Position numbers and translations under genes: made by a program. This document shows, one piece after another, positions 1-12,299 of a stretch of 64,000 nt of DNA; within the stretch, counting starts at the first letter, position 1; every line of letters begins with the position of its first letter. Source of the DNA: Macrotis lagotis (lineage: Eukaryota > Chordata > Mammalia > Peramelemorphia > Peramelidae); contig NC_133658.1 in the NCBI RefSeq assembly GCF_037893015.1, positions 144,761,982-144,825,981 of the forward strand. Direction: 5' to 3'. Below the pieces are notes generated by a model. It saw only the letters and a list, made by a program, of their open reading frames with translations, ran no database searches and had not been told where the DNA came from.

Positions 1-110
1 AGGAAATAAGTTCCTTTTCACTAGAGGTGTTCAAGAAAAGGTTGACTGACTATTTGTCAAAGGTATTCATAGAATCCCCAGAGCTGGAAGGAATATAATC
101 TAGACTAAAC
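1..110 (+). mobile_element. CR1/L3-type LINE, 3' end fragment
   Basis: The text around 12-75 (a 'ttcactagaggtgttcaaga' type phrase followed by a gttgactgactatttgtcaaag phrase) resembles the 3'-terminal region typical of CR1/L3 LINEs in amniotes. The fragment is cut by the window edge. No coding capacity is visible. The family call rests on recall of the consensus, not on an alignment. Confidence 0.55.
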
Positions 111-419
111 TTTACTTGAAGCACCAATTCACTCTATAATGGTTATCCATCAATAGACAACAGAGAGTAGGCCTCTAAGTTAGGAAGATCTAGATTTGAG
201 TCCGGTAGCTGTGTGATCCTAGGCTAGTCATAGCTTCCAGTCAACCTTAAGACTATAAGAGGCAAAGCAATTGGCTAGTCTATATTGATAGAGGAAGTTT
301 CCTCCCTGGAAATTTTTCTTGCCAATATAATCACAAGTCCAAACCAAAAAAAGAGGCACAGGGTTCAGAATTAGTAATTAATACTTACATGGTCAGACTA
401 CATCTGGAATAGTATTCAT

Positions 420-830
420 TTCTATGGTACAGTTTAGGTTGGGCATTGACAGATTGGAGCTTATCTGAAGGAAAGCAACAAGAATACTAAGGAAGCTAGA
501 AACCATGTTTAGTTCTCCAGTCAAAGGAGTGAGGGATGTTTAATCTGGAAAGAATAAAGATTTGTGGTGAGAAGGGACATGATAACTGATTTCAAATATT
601 TGAAGGGTTCTGATATAAGAATGATTAAATTTGTGCTTGGTCCTCAGTATAAAACTTGGAGCAACAGGTAGAAGTTGCAAAGAGACAGCCTTTCTTTAGG
701 CTTGATATATGGAAAATAATAATTAGAACTACCTAAATTTGAAATGAATTGCCTCATAAGGTAATAGATCCCTCTGAAAGAGGTTGATTACTTTTCAAGG
801 GTGTTGTATAAGATTACTGTTTAATTATTG
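420..830 (+). mobile_element. CR1/L3-type LINE relic
   Basis: Degenerate, non-coding text with landmarks of the CR1/L3 3' region: gggacatgataactgatttc, a tttgaagggttctg phrase, gtagaagttgcaaagagaca and a tttaggcttgatatatggaa phrase. It is a second piece of the same family as the fragment at the window start. Positions 830-1370 show nothing I can name. Confidence 0.6.
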
Positions 831-1474
831 AATTTTGTTTATTCAGTTATTGGACTGTCATGACATATGAAGTCCCTTCTAAATCTGGGACTCTTAAATA
901 CTCCCAACAAGTACTCATCTAACTTCTGCTTAAAGTCTTCCAGGAATGAGAAACTTGCTACCTATCAAAATAGTTCATTCAATTTTAGAACAAGTAATCA
1001 TTGAGTGATAATATCTGTCTACAGAACTAGATTATTAGAATCAACTATAAAATGCTCGATAAAGATAAAATCATATGCCCCCCTTTTATTTTATTGCTTC
1101 TAGACATTGGAAGATATTCTAAAGATAAAGCAAGACTTTTATGTTTTCTTTTCAAGACACAATACTTTGGCTATATTATTATTGTAAAGATGATTCTCAC
1201 ACTAGATTGGAGTTGAGTGGGATGATCTGTAAAAGTTGCTTTCAACGCCTAAGATTCTATAATGAGTTTTGGCAATCAACAGAAATAGAATACAAAGAAT
1301 ATAAACTGTTTGTGTTATTGCTTTATATTGTTTTATATACAGACACACATTGAAAAGAAATAGGGGAAAAACCCTATCTTTAAAAACATATTAGCGAAAG
1401 TGTTCAAAAAAGTAATATAATTACAAACAAAGTCCAGCAGGAAGTGATAGAGAAATTCCATTTAAAATAAATGC

Positions 1475-1640
1475 CGGGACCTCTAGGTAGCACAGTGGAT
1501 AGAGCACTGACCCTGGAGTCAGGAGTCTCTGAGTTCAAATCTAGCCTCAGACATTTAATAATTACCTAGCTGTGTAGTCTTGGGCAAGCCACTAAACCCC
1601 ATTTGCCTTGCAAAAAACCTAAAAAAAATATAAAATAAAA
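1475..1640 (+). mobile_element. WSINE1/MON1-type SINE
   Basis: Contains the typical modules cacagtggatagagcactga, ggagtcaggag, gagttcaaat, acctagctgtgt and gggcaagccact, then an A-rich tail. It sits in L1 fragment 1 and is flanked by a target duplication close to taaaataaatgc on both sides (about 1464-1475 and 1636-1647), showing retroposition into the older L1. Confidence 0.85.
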
Positions 1641-2496
1641 TAAATGCAGACTCTATAAAATACTTGGGAGTCTACCTGCCAAGACTAGTCCAGGAACTAG
1701 TTAAAAAAAAACACTTTTCTCACAAAGTTAGATCTAATCAGTTGGAAAAATATTAATAGCTCATATTCAGATTGAGCCAATATAATAAAAATGACAATTC
1801 TTCCTAAATTAATTTACCACACCAAACTAATAAAAATTATTTTATAGAGTTAGAAAAAATTAATAACTTCTTCTGAAAAAACAAAAGGTCAAGAATATCA
1901 AGGGAATCAGTGGGAAAAAATTGTGAAGGAAAGTAGTCTAGAAGTGCAGACCTCAAACTGTATTACAAAGTGGTTAATCAAAACAATCTGATACTGACCA
2001 AGAAATAGGGTGGTGAATCTCCACAATCAGGTATACCATGCACAGTAGCAAAAGACCAGAGTATTCTAATATCTGATAAGTGCAAAGATCAAAATTTTGG
2101 AATAGAATTTGTTTTTTTTGACACATACTGTTAGCAGAAACTAGATGCAGACCCAACATCTCATACTGTATAGATAAGGTCAAAATGGTACATAATTTAT
2201 AAATAAAGGGTGCTATAAGCAAATTAGGATCGCATGGAATGCTTTACCGATCAGATCTATGAATAAAGGAAAAATTTATGGACAAACAAGAGATAGAGAG
2301 CTCTACAGATGTAAAATGAATAATTTCGATTGTATTAAATTAAAAGGGTTTCATATTAAACAAAACAAGTACTGCAAAGATTAGGAGGAAAGCAGGAAAC
2401 TGGGAGAGAAAATTTGCAGCAAGTTTCTCTGACAAAGGTCTCATTTCTTAAATATATTTATATATAGAACTTGAGTTCTCTGTATATTCTCTCTAT

Positions 2497-2805
2497 ATAT
2501 TGGGGCAACCAGAAAGCACAGTGGATAGACCTGAAAGTCAGAAAGACCAGAGTACAAATCTTACCTCAGATACTTACTAGCTGTGTGACCTTGGGCAAAT
2601 CACTTAACCCTGATTGCCTCATATCCAGGATCATCTCCTGGCATCCTGATTCATATCTGGCCACTGGGACCCAGATGACTGTAGAGGAGAAAGAGAGCAT
2701 AGCAAAACGCTCACTCAAATCCAATTCATGTGCATGTCATGGTGTCATTTCCCTGATGTCTTGGTCTTCTTTGAGAACAAAGGACAAATATCAGAAAACT
2801 GAATT
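2497..2805 (+). mobile_element. MAR1-type long SINE
   Basis: It starts with the tRNA-like head (cacagtggatag... ctgtgtgaccttgggcaaat) and continues with the longer MAR1-specific 3' module: ggcatcctgattcatatctg, ccactgggacccagatg, aatccaattcatgtgcatgt, a tttgagaacaaaggac ending. The incidental 114-codon frame through it is not a gene. Confidence 0.8.
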
Positions 2806-2999
2806 AAATTTCTAAGAATACAATTCATAAGGTAAGGATATAAACAGTTTTCAGAAGAAGCAATCAAAGCTATCAATAGTCATGATAAATGAAAAAATAT
2901 TTTAAATATTTTAAATCACACTATTGATCAGAAAAATGCAAATTAAAACAATTATAAGATACAACCTCATACCTATCAGATTTGCTGCTATGATAGGAG

Positions 3000-3255
3000 A
3001 GTCAGCTAGGTGGCACAGTAGATAGAGTGCTAGGAATGAAGTCAGCAAGAGCCTTTTTCCTGAGTTCAAATCTGGTCTCAAACATTTACTAGTTGTATGA
3101 GCCTGGGCAAATATTTAGCCCTATTTGCCTCAGTTTTCTCCTCTGTAAAAAATAAGTTGAAGAAGGAAATGGCAAAGCACTCCAGTATCTTTGCCAAGAA
3201 CACCCCAAATGGAGTCATGAAGAGTTGAACATGATTGAAATGACTGAACAACAAG
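3000..3255 (+). mobile_element. MIR-related marsupial SINE with long 3' module
   Basis: The head (gctaggtggcacagtagata, gagttcaaatctggtct) is followed by a MIR-like core and a 3' module aaggaaatggcaaagcact, ccagtatctttgccaag, a ccaaatggagtcatgaagag phrase and gactgaacaacaa. The same module recurs elsewhere in this window on both strands (33065, 36310, 45054, 47560, 56808, 60150). Confidence 0.8.
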
Positions 3256-5068
3256 AATATGACAGAAAAGGAAAATAACAAATACTAGCGAAGATACGGA
3301 AAAATTGGAATACTAAAGCACTCTTGGTAAAGTTGTGAAATGGTCCAATCTATTTTGAAGAGCAGTTTGGAACAATTCCCAAAGTTATAAAACTGTGCTT
3401 AGGCTATGACCCAGAAATTACTACATCTGTGACCCAAAGAAATCAAAGAAAAAGGAAAAGGTTCTATATGTACAAAAATATTTATAGAAGTTTTTCTGTA
3501 ATGGGAAAGAATTGTAAATTGAATGGATGCTTGTCATTTGGGGAATGGCTGAGCAAATTGTAGAATATGATTGTATTGGAATACTATTATGTTGTAAGAC
3601 ATGATGAAAAAGTTGCTTCCAGAAAAACCTGGAAAGACTTATATGAATTGATGACCAGGTTACTAGGGCATAAAAACTTTATAATCAAATGCAATAAGGC
3701 AGAAATAGTGAATACTTCATTCTCAGATCATAATGCAATAAAAATCATGTGCAACAATGGGCCATGGAGAGCTAGACCTAAAACTAATTGGAAATGAAAT
3801 AACCTCATTTTAAAGAATGAGTGGATCAAACAACAAATTATAAATAGAATTAATGATTTCATTCTAGATAATGACAATAATGAGATAACATACCAAAACT
3901 TATGGGATACAGCTGAGGCAGTTATTAGGGGATATATAATATCTTTAAATGCATACATGAATAAAATAGAGAAAGAGGAAATCAATGAACTAAGCATGCA
4001 ACTAAAAAAATTAGAGAAAAAAACAAATTAAAACCCCCCAATTAAACACCAAATTTAAGGGAAAAATTAATATAATCAAAAGCAAGAAAACTATTGAGCT
4101 AATAAATAAAACCAAGAGTTGCTTTTATGAAAAAACCAATAAAAATGATAAGCATTTGGTTAATTTGACTAAAAGAAAGAAGAAAACCAAATTGCTAGTA
4201 TCATAAATGAAAAAGGTGAACTCACCACCAGTGAGGAAGAAATTAAAGTAATAATTCAGAATTATTTTGCCTAACTGTATGCCAATAAATCTGATAATCA
4301 AAGTGAAATGGATGAATATTAACAAAAATATGAGTTGACCAGTTTAAATGTAGAGGGAATTAAATACCTGAATAGCCCTATCTCAGAAAAAGAAATTCAA
4401 CAAACCATCATTGAATTACCTGAGAAAAAATGTCCAGGGCCAGATGGATTTACAAGTGAATTCTATCAAACATTTAAGGAACAGTTGTATATAAACTCTT
4501 TGGGAAAATAGGTGAAGAAGGAACTCTGCTGCCTAACTCCATTTATGAAACCAGTATGGTGCTGATACCTAAACCAGGAAGAGTGAAAATAGAAAGAAAA
4601 TTTTAGACTAATTTCCCTAATGAATACAGATGCAAAAATCTTAAATAAAATCTTAGCAAAGTGATTATAGCAAGTTATCACAAGGATAATACACTATGAC
4701 CAAATAGGATTTATCCCAGCAATACAGGGTTAATTCAATATCAGGAAAACTGTTAGTATAATTGACTATATCAATAACAATCCCAATAGAAATAATATGA
4801 CTTGATTATCTCAATTGATGCTGAAAAACCACTGGCCCTGGAGCACCGGTGCTTTGACAAAATACAGAACCCATTCCTACTAAAAATAATAGAGCACATA
4901 GGAATAAATGGATTGTTCCTTAAAATGATAAGTAGTATCTATCTGAAACAATCAAAAAGCATTATATGCAATGGGGATAAGCTAGAGGTATTCCTAATAA
5001 GATCAGTGGTGAAACAAGGATGCCCATTATCACCACTACTATTTAATATTGTATTAGAAATGTTAGCT

Positions 5069-5213
5069 GCCCTGGAGTCAGGAGTACCCAAGTTCAAATC
5101 CAGCCTCAGACACTTAATAATCCCCTAGCTGTGTGGCCTGGGGCAAGCCACTTAACCCCATTGCCTTGCAAAAAACCAAAACTAAACTAAAAAAACCTAA
5201 AAAAAAAAACCCC
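5069..5213 (+). mobile_element. 5'-truncated WSINE1-type SINE inside the L1 RT domain
   Basis: It begins at gccctggagtcagg, so the tRNA-like head is missing, and ends in an A-rich tail. A perfect 14-bp target duplication tagaaatgttagct flanks it (5055-5068 and 5214-5227). It splits the L1 reverse transcriptase between the [12 protein letters not shown] part and the FADDMMIY part. Confidence 0.92.
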
Positions 5214-6918
5214 TAGAAATGTTAGCTTCAGCTATAAGAGAAGAGAAAGAAATTGAAAGAATTAGAATTGGGAAAGAGGAAACCAAACTCTCACTCTTTG
5301 CAGATGACATGATGATATACCTAGAGAATCCTAAAAAATTATCTAAAAAGCTACTAGAAACAATTAGCAACTTTAGCAAATTTGCAGCATATAAAATAAA
5401 CTCACATGAACCTCAGCATTTCTGTATTTTACTAGCAAGATACAGCAGCAAGAGCTAGAAAGTGAAATCCCATTTAAAGAACTTATAACAATATAAAATA
5501 CTTGGGAGTCTACCTGCCATGGCAGACTCAGAAACTCTATGAAAATAACTATAAAATAAATATTTTTCACATAAATAAAATCAGATTTAATTAACTGGGC
5601 AAAAATCAACTGCTCATGGACAGGCAGAGCTAATATAATAAAAATGACAATTCTACCTAAATTAAACAACTTATTTAGTACCTTACCAATCAAACTTTGA
5701 AAAAAATAGTTAAATGAGCTAGAAAAAAATTGTAACTAAATTCATATGAGAAACAAAAAGTTATGGATATCAAGGGATTTAATGAAAAAATGCAAAAGAA
5801 TGTGGCTTAGGCTTACCAGATCTGAAATTATATTATAAAGCATCAGTCATCAAAATTGTCTGGTACTGGCTAAGAAATAGAGTGGGGGATCAGTGGAATA
5901 GACTAGCTGCAAAAGAGACAGCAGGAAATGATTATATTATATTATATTGTATTATTGTATATATATAAACCCAAAGAGTTCAGTTTTGGGATAAGAGCTC
6001 TCTCTTCAATAAAAAACTGTTGGGAAAATTGGAAGTTACTATGGCAGAAACCTGGATTAGACCAACATCTTACACCCTATACCAAGATAAGATCAAAATG
6101 GATGCAGTATTTAGACATAAAAGACAAAATCATAAGTAAACTAAGAGATCAAGGAATAGTTTACCTGTCAGATCTATAGAAAAGGGAGCAGTTTATGACC
6201 AAGGAAGAGATGGAGAACAGCATTAAAAAACAAACTAGATAATTTTGATTACATTAAATTAAAAGGCTTTTGCACAAACAAAACCACTGTAACAAAGATC
6301 AAAAGAAATATAGTAAATTGGGAATCAATTTTTACAACTAGTATTTCCGACAAAGGACTAATTTCTAAAATATGTAGAGAACTCAGTCAAATTTATAAAA
6401 AAATAAGCCATTCCCCAAATGACAAATGATCAAAGGATATGTGGAGGCAATTTACAGCTGAGGAAATCAAAGTTATCCATAGTCATATGAAAAATTGTTA
6501 CAAATCAATACTGATTAGAGAAATACAAATTAAAGCACCTCTGAGCTGACACCTCACACCTCTCAGATTGACCTATATGACCAGAAAGGACAATGATCAA
6601 TGTTGGAAGGGATGTGGGAAATCTGGGACACTAATACATTGTTGGTGGAGCTGTGAACTGTTCCAGCCTTTATGGAGAGCAATTTGGAATTATGCCCAAA
6701 GGACAGTAAAAATGTGCATATCCTTTGATCCAGCAGTACCTCTACTGGATCTCCCTGAAGAGATCATGAAAAACTTATACAAAAATATTCACAGCAGCTC
6801 TGTTTGTGGTAGTAAAGAAGTGGAAATCAAGTGAATGTCCATCAACTGGGGAACAGCTAAACAAATTGTGGTATATATAGGGTATGGAACATTATTGTTC
6901 TATTAGAAACCGGGAAGG

Positions 6919-7065
6919 GGGGTGGCTAGGTGGTGCAGTGGATAGAGCACTAGCCCTGGAGTCAGGAGTACCTGAGTCCAAATCTTAATAATTACCTAGC
7001 TATGTGGTCTTGGACAAGCCACTTAACTACATTGCCTTCCAAAAAAAACACAAAACCAAAAACCC
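6919..7065 (+). mobile_element. WSINE1-type SINE
   Basis: ggtggctaggtggtgcagtg head, ctggagtcaggagtacctga, a cctagctatgtggtcttgg phrase and A-rich tail. Near-identical flanks aaaccgggaagg (6907-6918) and aaaacaggaagg (7066-7077) are the target duplication. Confidence 0.85.
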
Positions 7066-7329
7066 AAAACAGGAAGGATGGGATTTTAAGAGAAACCTGG
7101 AAAGATTTGCATGAACTGATGCTGAGCAAGATGAGAAGAACCAGGAGAACATTATATACCATAACAACAACATTGGGGGGGGGGGTTGAAGATCAGCTTT
7201 AATGGACTTGCTCATTCCATCAGTGCAATAATCAGGGCCAATTTTAGGGTATCTGTGATGGAGAATGCCATCTGTATCCAGAGAAAGAACTGTGGAGTTT
7301 AAAGACCAAAGACTATCACCTTTAATTTT

Positions 7330-7445
7330 AAAAAGAAATTTTATTTAAGGCAATAAGGTTAGGTAATTATAGTGTCTGAGGCTAAATTTGAACTCAGGTC
7401 TTCCTGATTCCAGGGATGGTGCTCTATCCATTGTGCCACCTAGTT
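7330..7445 (-). mobile_element. WSINE1-type SINE, reverse orientation
   Basis: The reversed SINE text is clear: aggtaattatagtgtctgag, tttgaactcaggtcttcc, ggtgctctatccattgtgcc, acctagttgccc. Flanks cacctttaatttt and caccttcagtttt are compatible with a diverged target duplication. It lies in the 3' part of L1 fragment 2. Confidence 0.8.
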
Positions 7446-7714
7446 GCCCCACCTTCAGTTTTTTTAAAATATTGTTTTATGTATTATATAATTTTGCTAT
7501 CTCTAATATTTCATTTTTTCCTTAAGGATATGATTTTTCTCTCAACACACTCAATTTTGATCAATGTGTATCATGGAAACAATGTAAAGATTATCAGACT
7601 GCCTTCTGTGGGGAGGTGGGGGGAGGGATGGGAGGGTAGGGAAAGAATTGCAAAATTCAAAATCAGTAAAAACTACCATCATATATAATTGGAAAACCAA
7701 TAAAATGTTCATTT

Positions 7715-7995
7715 AAAAAAGACAATTTTGAAATATGAAAAATGTTATCCATCTCCAGAGAAAGTGGAATGGAATTTGAATGCAGACCAAAGCATATTTT
7801 TAAATTTGATTTTTCTTGGTTTTCTTTTTTTTCTCTTTCTCTTTTGTAACATGATTAATATGGAAAGATATTTTGCATGACTGTAACATGTATAATCTAT
7901 ATAAAAATGCATTCTTAAGGAGGGTGGAAGGAAGGGAGGAAATTTGGAGCTTAAATGTCAAATAAAATAGATGTTAAATTATTTTTTCATTTAAT
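7715..7995 (+). mobile_element. L1 3' tail fragment
   Basis: Text such as atccatctccagagaaag, gaatgcagaccaaag, a tgtaacatgattaatatgg phrase and taacatgtataatctat is shared with L1 3' ends at 34520, 36900 and 42540 in this window. No coding sequence. Confidence 0.65.
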
Positions 7996-8974
7996 TGAGA
8001 AGAAATAAAAACTTAAAAGGTGTTTAAAAAGTAATATATGGGGGGGGCATCCAAGATGGCAGCATGAAGGCAGTATTTCCCAGGAACTGCTTCCCCCCAA
8101 AACTCCAAAAGCCAACAAATTATTACTCTAACCAAAATTTAGAGGTGCAGAACCCACAGAAAGACTGAGTGATACATTTTCCCAGTCCACAATAACTTAG
8201 AAATTCTGCAGGAAAAGTGTGTTTCACCAGGTCCGGGAGTCGGAAAAAGCCCTGGTCACAGCACAACCCCAGAACAGCTTGAAGGGGCAGGGAGAGAATT
8301 CTGCTAACCAGAATGAGTGTGGAGTGAGGGAGCACCAGCCACAAAACCTGCAGTGAGAATCTGGAAAAAGCAGCCTTCACCCCCAGAGTAAAGCCCACAG
8401 ATGGTAAGGGGGGTCAGGGAAGACTGCAGAAATTGTTCTCCCTAGGGGAAGGACTCTGCTGTTAGCCTACACTCAGATTCAGGTTGCAGTTTGGGTTTCC
8501 ATACTAAGATAGCCAAGCAGGACTCCTCCTTACAGCTCCAGGGCAGAGGGAAGGGAGATGGTCATCTACATATCAAAGCACAGGCAAGAGAGCATAAGAC
8601 CCTGTTGTGGGTGTCCCCCTCCCAAAAAAAAGTCCCAAAACCTTGGAAGTGCTATAAATTAGTCTTGGGCTTAGAAAATGAGTAAACAACAGAAAAAGAA
8701 GAATCTGACCACAGAGAATTACTTTAGTCCCATGGAAGATCAAAACACATATTCAGATGATAACAAATTAGAAGCTTCGGTATCCAAAACCTCCAAGAGA
8801 AATAGAAAAATGGGCTTAGACTATGGATGAGCTCAAAAAAGACTTTGAAATGCAATTAAGGGAGATGGAGGAAAAAATTGGGAGGAGAAATGAGAGCAAT
8901 GCAGAAAAATCATGAAAACTAAATCAGCGGCTTGGTGAAAGATATACAAAAAAATATTGAAGAAAATAATATGT

Positions 8975-10118
8975 AAAAACCAGTTTAATTTTGCACAGAT
9001 AAAACCACTGTAACCAAGATCAAAAGAAATGCAGTAAACTGGGAAACAATCTTTACAACTAATGATTCTGACAAAGGACTCATTTCTAAAATATGCAGAG
9101 AACTGAGTCATATTTTTAAAAAAAAGCTATTCCCCGGTTGACAAATGGTCAAAGGATATGCAAAGGCAATTTACACATGAGGAGATCAAAGCAATCCATA
9201 GTCATATGAAAAATTGCTCTAAATTATTAGAGAAATGCAAATTAAACTTTGTCTGAGGTACCACCTCACACCTCTCAGACTGGCCAATATGACCAGAAAG
9301 GATAATGATCAGGGTTGGAAGGATTGTGGGAAATCTGGGACACTATTACATTGTTGGTAGAGCTATGAACTCATCCAACCTTTCTGGAGAGAAATTTGGA
9401 ACTACACCCAAAGGGCAACAAAAATGAGCGTACCCTTTGATCCAGAAATACCACTACTGGGTCTATACCCTGAAGAGATGATGAAAAAGGGTAAAAATAT
9501 CACTTGTACAAAAATATTCATAGCAGCCCTGTTTGTGGTGGCAAAGAATTGGAAATCAAGTAAATTCCCTTCATTTGGGGAATGGCTTAGCAAACTGTGG
9601 TATATATATATCATGGAACACTATTGTTCTATTAGAAACCAGGAGGGATGAGAATTCAGGGAAGCCTGGAGGGATTTGCATGAACTGATGCTGAGTGAGA
9701 TGAGCAGAACCAGAAAAACACTGTACACCCTAACAGCAACATGAGGATGATGATCAACCTTGATGGACTTTCTCATTCCATCATTGAAACAATCAAGGAC
9801 AATTTGGGTCTGTCTGCAATGGAGAATACCATCTGTATCCAAATAAAGAACCATGGAGTTTGAACAAAGTTCAAGGACTATTCCCTTTAATTTAGAAAAA
9901 AACAGAGATCTTATTGTCTGATCTTGTTATCTCTGATACTTTTTTGTTTCTTAAGGATATGATTTCTCTCTCATCACACTCAATTTGGATCAATGTACAA
10001 CATGTAAACAATGTAAAGACTGACAAATTACTTTCTGTGGGGGGGTAGGAGGAGGGAAGTAAGATTGGGGGAAAATTTGTAAAACCTCAAAATAAAGAAA
10101 ATCTTTAATAAGAAAAAA
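8975..10118 (+). mobile_element. 5'-truncated L1 (ORF2 C-terminus plus 3'UTR) nested in HAL1-like element
   Basis: It carries L1 ORF2 C-terminal text (FDPEIPLLGLYPEEMM at ~9438, KIFIAALFVVAKNW at ~9512, WYIYIMEHY at ~9598), then a 3'UTR with a G-rich run and an A-rich end at ~10118. Diverged flanks aaaaaccagtttaa and aataaactagtttaa fit a target duplication. Closely similar to L1 fragment 2. Confidence 0.75.
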
Positions 10119-10787
10119 TAAACTAGTTTAAGCCTAATGGAAAAAGCAAAACAAAAGGCAAATGAGGAGAAGAATGCCTTAAAAAAGCATAAATTGGTCA
10201 GCTGGAAAAGGAAATAAAAAAGCTCTCTGAAGAAAATAACTCCTTCAAATGCAGAATGAAACTAAAGGAATCTGATGACTTTGCAAGAAATCAGGAAGAA
10301 ATAAAACTCAGAAAAAAGCCAAAAATTAGAAGAAAATGTGAAATATCTCATTGCAAAAACAACCAACCTTGAAAACAGATCCAGAAGAAATAATTTAAAA
10401 ATTATTGGACTATCTGAAACCACGATCAGGAAAAGTGCCTAGACTTCATTTTTCAAGAAATAATACAGCAAAATTTCCCTGAGATCCTAGAAGCAGAGGG
10501 TAAAATAGAAATTGAGAGAATTCACCAGTAACCTCCTGAAAGAGATCCTCAAAGAAAAACTTTACTCCCAAATCAAAGAGAAAATTCTAAAAGCTGCCAG
10601 AAACAAACAATTCAACTACTGAGGTTCCATGGCCAGGATTACACAGGATCTGGCAGAATCTACATTAAGGGCTTGTAGGGATTGGAATGTGATATTCTGG
10701 AAGGCAAAAGATGTTGATTTACAACCAAGAATCAACTACCCAGCAAAACTGAACATCCTCTTTCAGGGGAAAAGATGAACTTTCTAT

Positions 10788-10949
10788 TTATTTTTTATTT
10801 TAGGTTTTCTTTGCAAGGTAAATGGGGTTAAGTGGCTTGCCAAAGGCCACACAGCTAGGTAATTATTAAGTGTCTGAGGCCAGATTTGAACTCAGGTACT
10901 CCTGACTCCAGGGCTGGTGCTCTATCCACTGCACCACCTAGCTGCCCCA
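10788..10949 (-). mobile_element. WSINE1-type SINE, reverse orientation
   Basis: Reversed SINE landmarks: gggttaagtggcttgccaa, cacacagctaggtaattatt, tttgaactcaggtactcctg, gcaccacctagctgcccc. Flanked by aaaagatgaa and caagatgaaa, a short target duplication. Confidence 0.9.
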
Positions 10950-11483
10950 AGATGAAACAGGGGACTTTTAAACTTTCCTATTGAAACAACCAGAGCTGAA
11001 CATAAATTTTGATCTCCAAGTACAGGACTCTGCTGAACCATGGAAGGGGTGGAGGAGAAGGACTAACTATGAAGAACTTAATGATATTGAACTGTTTGTA
11101 TTCCTGCATGGGAAGAAGATATTGATAATTCATTTGAACTTTCTCATTTATAAGAGCTGTTAGAAGGAGCATATATAGACAGGACATAGGAAAGAGTGGA
11201 ATGTATTGGTATAATATAGTAAAAAAGATGGAGTCAATGGGTGATAAAGGAAAGTACTGAGGAAGGAAAAGGAGATGAAGAAACTAAGAAATTTCACATA
11301 AGAGTCAAGAAAAAACTTTTTCAATGGAGTGGAAAGGGGGTAGGCAAGGGTGAATGAGTGAGCCTTCATTCTCATCAGAAATGGATCAGAGAGAAAAATA
11401 ATTAATAAGGTAAGGAAATCTATCTCACCCTAGAAAAAAATGAGGAGAAAGGGACGGGATACGAAGAAATATGGGGGGGGGGG

Positions 11484-11625
11484 GGCTAGGTGGCGCAGTG
11501 GATAAAGCACCAGCCCTGGAGTCAGGAGTACCTGGGCTCAAATCTGGTCTCAGACACTTAATAATTACCTAGCTGTGTGGCCTTGGGCAAGCCACTTAAC
11601 CCCACTTGCCTTGCAAAAACCTAAA
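11484..11625 (+). mobile_element. WSINE1-type SINE
   Basis: Full-length copy: gctaggtggcgcagtggata, ctggagtcaggagtacctgg, a cctagctgtgtggccttggg phrase, ttgcaaaaacctaaaa tail. The flanking gaagaaatatgggg on both sides is the target duplication. Confidence 0.92.
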
Positions 11626-12299
11626 AAAGAAGAAGAAGAAATATGGGGAGGGAAGGGAAGAATAGGTGATAGAAGAGAGGGGAAATTGAGGGAGAGGGTA
11701 CTTAGATACAACACACTTATGGACAGGACCAGGATGAAAGGAGAGATAAAATAGAATAAATGAAAGTGGGGAAGAATAGAGTGGATATACAGCTAGTAAT
11801 AGCAACTGTGGGAAAAAATATTGAAGCAACTTCTCTGGTGGACTTATGATAAAGAAAGCAACTCACCCCAGAGACAGAGACATTGAAATCTGAACATAAA
11901 CTGAAGTATAATTTTTTTCTCTCTATTCTTGATGTTTCTCATCTTCTTGGGGGGGGGGTTATGTTGACTCTTATAACAAAATGATTGTAGTAATAGTAAT
12001 AATAAATTAAAGTTCACTTGCAAAAGGAAAAAACCCAGAGCAGGGAAGGTGCAAAACTACCTTGCATCTCTGAATTTCCTCTGCCAATGAAATGATAGGT
12101 TAAATTTGTGCCTGTACCTCTGGGTCCAATATGAAACTATTCTCGACCAATAGTTGCTTAAATCTTTGATTAGAGGGACCATCTCATTTTTATCTTTTTG
12201 TCCTTTTCTAAGCTAGCTCTTGGCCTGATATACAGTAATTATTTAATAAGTTTTTGTTGAAATCAAAAATGATATTGAAAAATTTTTAAAAACAAGATT

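Larger units (their letters stand above)
1370..3655 (+). mobile_element. L1 LINE fragment 1 (ORF2 C-terminal half to 3' part), broken
   Basis: Forward L1 ORF2 remains are visible through stops and frameshifts. A YLGVYLP-type motif occurs just after the SINE at ~1650, followed by IELEKINNF-type text near 1845, and the ORF2 C-terminal region occurs at 3290-3655 (EEQFGTIPKV-like, then a YYVVRHDEK-type stretch). Three SINEs interrupt it at 1475-1640, 2497-2805 and 3000-3255. It abuts a second L1 at about 3656. It is old and non-functional. Confidence 0.7.
3656..7712 (+). mobile_element. L1 LINE fragment 2 (endonuclease end, RT domain, C-terminus, 3' tail)
   Basis: A 5'-truncated forward L1 of ~4 kb. 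Recognisable ORF2 landmarks in order: SDHNAIK endonuclease motif (~3724), CPGPDGF (~4435), [12 protein letters not shown] of the reverse transcriptase (~5010), FADDMMIY catalytic motif (~5298), GTLIHCWWSCE (~6626), FDPAVPLLD (~6725). Many stops and frameshifts are present, so it cannot encode protein. SINEs are inserted at 5069-5213, 6919-7065 and, reversed, at 7330-7445. The G-rich stretch and A-rich end at 7600-7712 are the L1 3' end. Confidence 0.85.
8041..12010 (+). mobile_element. HAL1-like (ORF1-only) LINE, split by nested insertions
   Basis: The element opens with an L1-type 5' end (ggcatccaagatggcagcat, ~8047). An ORF1-like start follows near 8678 (MSKQQKKKNL). After an insertion at ~8975-10118, ORF1-like text resumes (NRSRRNNLKIIGLSE at ~10376; QPRINYPAKLN at ~10720). 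No ORF2 follows; instead unrelated A-rich 3' sequence runs to ~12000. That layout fits half-L1 (HAL1) elements. SINEs are inserted at 10788-10949 (reverse) and 11484-11625. The reading frame is broken throughout. The right boundary is approximate. Confidence 0.5.

Noticed and set aside
1475..1640. tRNA genes suggested by the tRNA-like SINE heads
   Set aside because: The SINE heads are degenerate and embedded in retroposons with A-rich tails and target duplications; no intact tRNA cloverleaf with anticodon arm was recognised.
2471..2815. 114-codon open frame
   Set aside because: It lies wholly in a MAR1-type SINE and its flank; the protein has no resemblance to any family and shares a frame pattern with other SINE copies.
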